A stretch of DNA of 64,000 bases from Lineolata rhizophorae (lineage: Eukaryota; Ascomycota; Dothideomycetes; Lineolatales; Lineolataceae), in contig MU001670.1 in NCBI GenBank assembly GCA_010093515.1, positions 992,075-1,056,074 on the forward strand, written 5' to 3'. The notes under the pieces were generated by a model. That model searched no databases. It was not told the origin of the DNA and saw only the letters and a list, made by a program, of their open reading frames with translations. A program made the position numbers and the translations under genes. Positions within the stretch are counted from its first letter, which is position 1, and every line of letters begins with the position of its first letter. This document shows, in pieces, positions 57,801 to 64,000 of this stretch.

Positions 57801-60704
57801 ATCTGTAACGACGTCGATTGATCGTTCTTTGACCGTACCGGTTCCGACCTTGCGTCGGGCCTGCCGGAAATCAAGACGCATCCCCTTACAACTGATCAGC
57901 CTACTCCACACCCTCTTCATCATTGGAGCCTCCGAAAATAAGCGCACCATGCGCGCGCGGACAAACGGCGATGTCCATCGATGGCGTCCGGCCTCTACAT
58001 TATACACTTGAAGCATAAGTGGGGGATCTGCTGGCATCGCCGCTTTGATCTGAACAAACTGAGCCTTGAAGTCCAAAGCCAGTATTTCGGCAGGACCGGT
58101 TCTGCCTAATCCGTCTTCTTCGCTGGGAACGAAGAGAATGCTTTCATGTTGAGCCATTCGTCGATGCTCGTAGTACTGCGCCGTGTGTTGATGGCCGAAG
58201 GTGCGCTTGAGAACCTTGGTAGCCATACCGATCGAGAAATGGTTCTGCAATGAATACTGGAGATATAGGCTTCTCGCAAAAGAATTGATGTGAAAGATAT
58301 GTCCTTGTTTGTCGGTGGATGTTGTGAAGGCAACCTCAAACCGCGGAAGTGATAGGAAAGGTTCGGGATCGAGTGCGTCTGAGTTATCAATGACGAAGCC
58401 TTCTAGCCCTTGTGTGTGAATTGCTAGTCGTCTGCCGTCCGTGATACTTGGCACTCTCCTCCTGGATGGCGACGATGGCGATGCCGGCCGTAGGAGCACG
58501 TCGTCCTTGGAAATTGTTCGGCTTGCCGTCCGTCTCCTCGCTGACTTAGGCTCCGCCTCATCATTTTTGTTGGCCTTGTACTCTGCTGACCATGACCCGA
58601 GGTGGAGTGCGGCTCCGCGGGCGTGCGAGGAAACGTCGCCATCTTCTCCCGCAACTTCAATGTTGAATTCCGACCCCTGCAAATGTATGTGGACGAGCCA
58701 GAACGGCAAGCGGCGAAGGAAATTCTCGCGCGGTTGCTCAGGATGGGAACGTCCCCGTGAATATTGGCCGCTGCGGATTTGTGCCACGATTTGCTTAAGG
58801 CCTTCGGTGATCTCGGGGCGAACCATGTATAAGGAGAAAGTCTGGAAATTGCCGCTGAGAACGACGACGACCTCAGAAGAGGCCGTCAGTTGTGCCTTGA
58901 GCTCGAGGCTGTCGGTGAGAAGGAGGTTGTGTTTCTGACTGGACGCTGTTTGGTAGTAGAGTTGGTGCGAGGCGACCCGGAAATTTGAGGCCAAGGAATA
59001 ATGGACTTCACCGCCAGGAGAGTGAGAGGACTCCACATCTAAAGATATCGATGACATAGCAGCTATAAGCAAGTCATACTCGTCCGTGTCCTTCTTTTCG
59101 GGTTCCATCGGAGGTAGTGTGACCCTTATTACTGGCTCGTGTACAGATATCTTGATGCTTGCCTTAGGCAGCAATCTTGATATAAGGTGAGGCTTGCCAT
59201 TTTTAGGCTCCTTCACTCTAGACCGACCTCTCCGGCTTTGAGCCATCGCCAAAATCAAGGGCAAGTGCTTCGGATCGAGGTCCAGCGATGGTGAGGTGAC
59301 CACAAGGTTTGCGAAAAGGATATTGGTGTTACGCTCGTTGACGTCCTTCTCTCTCGAATATTGAATAGTTTTCGAGGGTAGAGTTGTCTTGAGCGTCGCA
59401 GTCGCCATTGGAACATAGAGAAGCCGCTCGGGGTGCTCGTGGTCATCGTCGATTCCAACTGATATCGAGATTGCTGTGATAAGGGCTTGATGGGCAATGT
59501 CATTCGGCGAGAAGTACATTAAATGAGCCGGGCTCTTCGGATCCAGTCGCAGGACATCCAGGCCGATTTCCTTCATCGAAGTATTTAGATAAACGGGCGC
59601 GCCGTCGGCCGGTACGTCTCGAATGCACTGAGTAATCCCGAAGAAGCTAATAGCAAACTGAATCTCGTGAATGCCTCGTAAGATTGAGCTCACGAATTCT
59701 TTCGAGTCCGAGACAGCCTGGACGATGCTGTCTTCCCGCGATCCGGGCGCATCCAGCTCCTCGACAATGTCGTTGAAGGATATCTCAGTGTCGCTCGAAG
59801 AGCGCGCCGCATCATAGGCAATGCTCTTGCTCTTGCGGATCGCCTCGATGCATTGCTGAATGTCGTCCAACGGCAAGCTGAAGCGTCCCAGTTTCAGCGC
59901 AATCGATGCATCTCGAAGTCCATCGAGATCTTTGTACAGAAGCCCGTGAATATTGAGCGTACAGTGATCCAAAATTTCGGTTGAGTCCTTTCCCTCCGGC
60001 GTGAACAGGACACTTCGAATTGAGAAGATCCATTCGGCAGGCCGCTGACTTTGCGAAGACGCTCTCCGATGCTGAAATAGTCTGCTCCGATCTACCGTCT
60101 TCCTCCGCGTGTCCACCGCCATTGTGAGATTTCCAATCTGCATCGTGCCCACATCTTCAACAACCAGCGTCGTGCTGGTTGCCACCAAATCCGCCATCCG
60201 AATCCATTGTATCTTTCGATGTAGCCGTTTGATATAGTTCTTAATTTCCGTCAACTTCCTCCAGGTTCTACTGCGCTCGCCCTCGGGCATAACGTTGCTA
60301 GTTTGTACCCGTAAGCCACTTCGCTTTCCTCCTGCATTTCCATTCGCGGTACCTATCGCACCACCACGTCCGGTTGCGCTCGCTTGTGCCTTCTTCGCCG
60401 CCGCCTTGCGCAGATTTCCCCCATTCAGCGACTTGAGATCGACCGTGATTTTGAGCTCCGTCAGCACGATGCTGAACCAGGTAGGCTGGGCAAAGGTGGG
60501 GCGGTGCAAGGTGAGGCCGAGACCCCGGATATCGATGCGTAGGCCGTCACGAGGCGCGAAGGAGATACGGCGCAGGCCCGAGTAACCGATGCGCTGGATA
60601 GAGATGCCCGTGATGACGCGGAGGAGAGCGAAGAATACGAAGGAGGAGAGGTAGAGCAGGACGAAGAGACCTGCCAGGAAAGACAGGCTGGCCGGTTGCG
60701 CCAT
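51886..60704 (-). CDS. FMP27: Bridge-like lipid transfer protein FMP27 (BLTP2/SABRE/Hobbit)
   Basis: A very large protein forming a lipid-conducting groove at ER contact sites with the plasma membrane or other organelles. Exon 1 (60704-52035) and exon 2 (51984-51886) flank a 50-nt intron (GTACGT, CTAAC branch, ATTCAG) and give 2922 aa, in the family size range. The N-terminus is the ER anchor (FLAGLFVLLYLSSFVFFALL) followed by repeated beta-groove units. The GFWDK signature, GFWDKIRLNFHSRVNVSWKG, is at about residue 1388. Coiled-coil stretches (QERLKRVKEQILQNQR, MVGMLQERIRQLEEI) lie in the C-terminal half, then the FMP27 C-terminal domain and a basic, Ser-rich tail. Without splicing, the frame runs on to 51846 with an unrelated end; the spliced tail RESIRHSIARHISGKNP fits the basic tail. 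Confidence 0.95.
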
Positions 60705-61631
60705 AGCTGCAGATTACGGTGATCGTCGTCGGCGTCGTCGGCGTCGCTGTCGCGGTCGTTGCTCACCGGCCATGTGCTGTGCGTGCTGTATCAGGCTCTA
60801 TATCTCGGCGCCGGTCACGATTCAAGCTCCAAGTCTCAAGGCGAGCTCACCTCTCCGGGCGAACTCGGCTGCCCGCGGATAGACGCGCGACCTGCAAATC
60901 CAAGGCAATATCATATTCGGTGGATGGTGCGCATCCTTTCGAGAAAAGCGCTCCCGGTCCGGCGCTGTCTGCCCTGCGCGGATAGCCAACTAGGGCTGCT
61001 GTTGACAAAGCCAAGCCAAGTTCCGGCGGGTCCGGGTACTTCAGCCGAAAATGCTTCTGGCGCCGCTTGATCTCAAACCGGGGGGTGTTTACAAGTAGAG
61101 ACGCTGGCGTAGATGCCGCCGGAGCGAGGCTGGAATGATAAGTGAGAGGTTCAGAAGCCGAGTCTGTGAACGTACATAGCGGACGGCGGCGGCGTATGCA
61201 CGTCAGATTGAGGTAGTCTCTCCTGCCAAACGCTCTCCACCGCGGCCATGGAACGCGGCCCGCTAGTGGCTCGCTAGCCTTCCCGAAGCCCGAACCAAAC
61301 TCTACGTAGTAGGCTTGGTTGGAACGAACAAACATTCCAAACATGCTGGATTCACGTACAACCACCAATGATAATTTCCGAAGGTGCGCACATCACGTGA
61401 ACAGCTCCCGTCGGCCAAAGCTTCAGGCGTTTTCCCCATTCCACCCAACCACTTTGCACAGTTATGTCGCACGTTGCTCGATTTGAATAAGCACTGATTA
61501 TCTAGCTGGCAGAGGAATTAGTCAAGCAAAATGTCAAGGAAACCTGAAAACGTATTTCCCAAAAATCTTAAACACTATATATTAAGTACAGCATCAACTA
61601 CGTCAAATCAAAGCCTCTCAGTGATATTCCC
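60705..61631. other. Intergenic region upstream of FMP27
   Basis: The FMP27 promoter side and the CTR 3' flank. A GTCGTCGGCGTCGTCGGCGTCG microrepeat lies at 60725-60748 in the FMP27 leader. An open frame at 60847-61368 (-) has no recognisable features. Confidence 0.45.
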
Positions 61632-62671
61632 TTAACCACAGCAGAATGTAACCTCTTCTTTCTTATCTCTAGTCGGTCTGTTAGCCAAATTGATCTCCAT
61701 CCAGACGTTGGAACAAGAAAGAATACGGGTGGCAACCTACCCAAGGTTGATACTTTGCCAGCTGAACACGAAAGAGCCCAAGAAAGCGCCGATAAAGATG
61801 CAAATGATGATGTACCCATTGTAGTACATCGCCAGAAGCATGACGAAATACGCAACTGCGAACTGCAACATATGCAAGAGGGCCCTAATGATCTGCTGCA
61901 GCAAGTTTGGCCTGAAGGCCTTCGGCGTCGGCATACGCGCAGCCGAAGGTCCAACCTCAGCGGTAGGATCCTTTGGCCCATTACCGCTGCCATCAGTTGA
62001 GGCGCGCGAGACGCCGCCGCAGGGAGCCGCAGCAGATGGGTACTTGGCCATGTGTTGATGGATTATGAAGCGGTCGTATTCCTTGCCGAGGCGGCGTAGC
62101 AGCTCAAGGACCATGACGAGGAGGATGACGCCTATACAAGAGCCGGCGAACATGCCGCTCGAGGTGATGTGCCATGACTTGGAGAGGAAGCCTTTACGGG
62201 AATGAAGCGGTTAGTCCTCGCTCTCGCATGCTCGGAAAGAGCATGTGCTTTAGAAGTGCGATATAGATTTCTTCGACGCAAGTCGGAAACCCTGAGCACT
62301 CCCTCAAATAACCTCCCAAAAGATAGGTAGAAGATCGTCACAACGGAGGCTCCTACGTGTCGACCATCTCTGGGAATATCGAGAGACGGCAGGAGGGGTG
62401 TCGCGACTGAGAAATGCAGCGAGACCTACAAGCATCGATGGTGTTCCAATTCCACAACATCTAGCTGAGAATTAGAGGGAACCTTAGGACAGGAAATTGA
62501 CCGAGAGAGACGCACGGAGATCTTGCAGCTATTTCCCATACTATGGCCGCCCATGTTCATGGCCGTCGAGCTCGCTGCCATGCCACTCATGGTTCCTGTA
62601 GTCATGCTCATGCCGCTGCTCATGGCCATCGTGCCGGTCGGCATGGTGCTCATACCGCTCATACCGCTCAT
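61632..62671 (-). CDS. CTR-family copper transporter
   Basis: Trimeric membrane copper(I) importer, at the plasma or vacuolar membrane. Exons 62671-62516, 62460-62430, 62191-61741, 61677-61632 (introns 55, 238, 63 nt; exon 2 is 31 nt) give 227 aa. The N-terminus is rich in Met (SGMSGMSTMPTGTM and MSSGMSMTTGTMSGM), the copper-scavenging Mets motif. TM1 starts near MLWNWNTIDACFLSKSWHIT and runs through MFAGSCIGVILLVMVLELL. A cytosolic loop follows, then TM2 with the selectivity motif MLLAM (M-x3-M). TM3 has the packing motif in IFIGAFLGSFVFSW (G-x3-G). The C-terminus, visible only after splicing, ends KKEEVTFCCG, the usual copper-handing Cys pair. The frame without the last intron stops at 61737 and lacks this tail. 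Confidence 0.93.
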
Positions 62672-64000
62672 ATTGATGGCGAGGAGTTTGGGAAATCGAG
62701 TTCTGCGTAAAGGACGACGCTCCGGGTAAGTTTTGTTGGGGGCGGTGACGGGTGAATTCGAAGTGCAGACTGTCGGTCTTTACGCAGCGGGGGGCGCCGC
62801 ATCCAGATATATACCCAAGTTGCACCGGAAACGAAACGGATCGCCCCAACCAGAAGTACGAACGCCAAGGAACGCTCGGAACATGAGCGCTCCTTTTTGC
62901 ATCATTGGATGACTGCAGGCCGGCTAGAACACAACCGTGGGATGCGCGGTTTGGCGTGCGCGCAGATATGCGCAAGTTTTCCGTTCGGTCGTCCACCCTA
63001 CCACGGCCAAGCACATCGGGAGGACACATGGTTGGCTGCGCCACCAAGCGGGCCCCGACGCTCTTTCCCTGGATTCTCGCCCCTCGGCCTGCGAAAGCAT
63101 GTGCCGGAGCATGCTGCCACGCGAGCCGGCCGGTGCGTTGTTCCCAGGAATAAAATCCGTCGGCAGCCTTGTAGCGTGCAGTGGTTGGGTTAAGCACGAG
63201 CGAGGTTCAGCTGGGGGCCTTGTGGTTCGCTAGCCGCTCGAACCACGGACCCGGGACCCGCTCCCAAGTACCAACGGATGCCGGCAGCGCAGGAACCCTG
63301 GCTATCACCAGCTCAAAAAATTGCGGTCATATCAGTTTCGTACTCAAACTTTTTCCCGTTTCGACGTGATTCTCTCAGCCTCCTGCGCACTGCATCGGCA
63401 AAACAGCAATGGGACCCCGAGTGTCCGACAAGGCTCTTTTGCCAGTCAGCCTGTTCATAAACTTCGTTCAACAGCCCGAGTCCGAACGCACAGACTCGGA
63501 CTCAACAAGACAGATGCCGGGGCGGATACATTGCTCTTGGCTGCTCTGCATCCCCAAAGCAATGTATTTCAGGTAGCCTGCCCCAACACTTCAATGCTAT
63601 CATCGAGGATCCCGTCCCTAGAAGACGAGCGGACGCATGGGTATTCTGGTGGCGCGAGTGAATGCACACTCGCCTGCGAATAACGATAAGCGCGAAAATG
63701 AGAAGGTTAATCGGTCCACTAAGCACCAGTGTGGGATTGGTCGGCGATTCGGGTGGAAGTTTAAACGTGCTCAGGTGGGAGCACTGTGGCGTGTGTGGCT
63801 TGCGCGGGACACGTCCCTAACGGCATGCGGGAGCCATACTACGCGAGGCTGCATTCCTTCCCTCACTTCACAGCCGGTCCCAGGAGAATGGCCACGCGAG
63901 CTCTTAAGATGGGTGGAAAGTACAGAGCAAACCAAGGCTAACGGGGTTACTCGAATAATAAACTTGACCGGGGCCAATATCAAATTTATATATACTGTCG
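62672..64000. other. Upstream region of the CTR gene to window end
   Basis: No gene is supported. An 8-bp inverted repeat (63222-63229 with 63239-63246, GTGGTTCG/CGAACCAC) forms a small hairpin. Open frames here are short or Arg-rich. Confidence 0.4.

Noticed and set aside
62541-63197. A 218-codon minus-strand frame overlapping the first CTR exon
   Set aside because: Wrong frame relative to the Met-rich CTR N-terminus and no features of its own.
63222-63246. 8-bp inverted repeat forming a small hairpin
   Set aside because: Short stem, no flanking T-tract or known partner; hairpins of this size are common by chance.

Overview
The window is nuclear DNA of a filamentous ascomycete (Pezizomycotina, most likely Sordariomycetes). 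Three things point there. Genes are GC-rich and carry short GT-AG introns of about 50-240 nt, often with a CTAAC or CTGAC branch site. They alternate with AT-rich, gene-free stretches. The gene set is typical of such fungi: POL3, LIG4, an FMP27/BLTP2-type lipid-transfer protein, IRS4, a rhomboid, a UBE2J-type E2, a CTR copper transporter and a GliT-like disulfide reductase. I recognise no virus, plasmid, bacterial operon or CRISPR array. Exon structures were rebuilt by hand from splice signals, reading phase and family knowledge, without transcript data.

Layout. 0-15 kb: a C2H2 protein (+, may continue left of the window), DNA polymerase delta POL3 (-), a serine palmitoyltransferase small-subunit-like membrane protein (+), a rhomboid (+) and a tail-anchored E2 (-). 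15-21 kb: the last exon of a C2H2 protein (+), a 183-aa cysteine-rich orphan with a duplicated module (+) and a heme-oxygenase-like anchored protein (+). 21-28 kb: IRS4 (-) and DNA ligase IV (+) share a 464-bp divergent promoter. 28-35 kb: three minus-strand genes, namely a cupredoxin-like membrane protein, a JMJD7-like JmjC hydroxylase in six exons and a GliT-like flavoenzyme. 35-49 kb: an intron-containing tRNA-Ser(CGA) (-), an F-box protein (+), a secreted GH127-like glycosidase (+), a low-complexity orphan (+) and a host-type protein built on an integrase zinc-binding domain (-). About 49.5-51.2 kb is a very AT-rich block with no genes, resembling repeat DNA after repeat-induced point mutation. 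51-64 kb: the giant FMP27/BLTP2 gene (-) and a CTR copper transporter (-).

The genes mostly act separately, but themes recur. POL3 and LIG4 serve DNA replication and repair. FMP27, the SPT small subunit and the rhomboid act on membranes and lipids. The E2 and the F-box protein belong to ubiquitin pathways. CTR, the cupredoxin-like protein and the heme-oxygenase-like protein handle metal or heme. The most unusual points are a missing zinc-ligand cysteine in POL3, the duplicated cysteine-module orphan, the integrase-derived gene, a tRNA-like hairpin element near 31.1 kb, and several genes whose true ends appear only after splicing.
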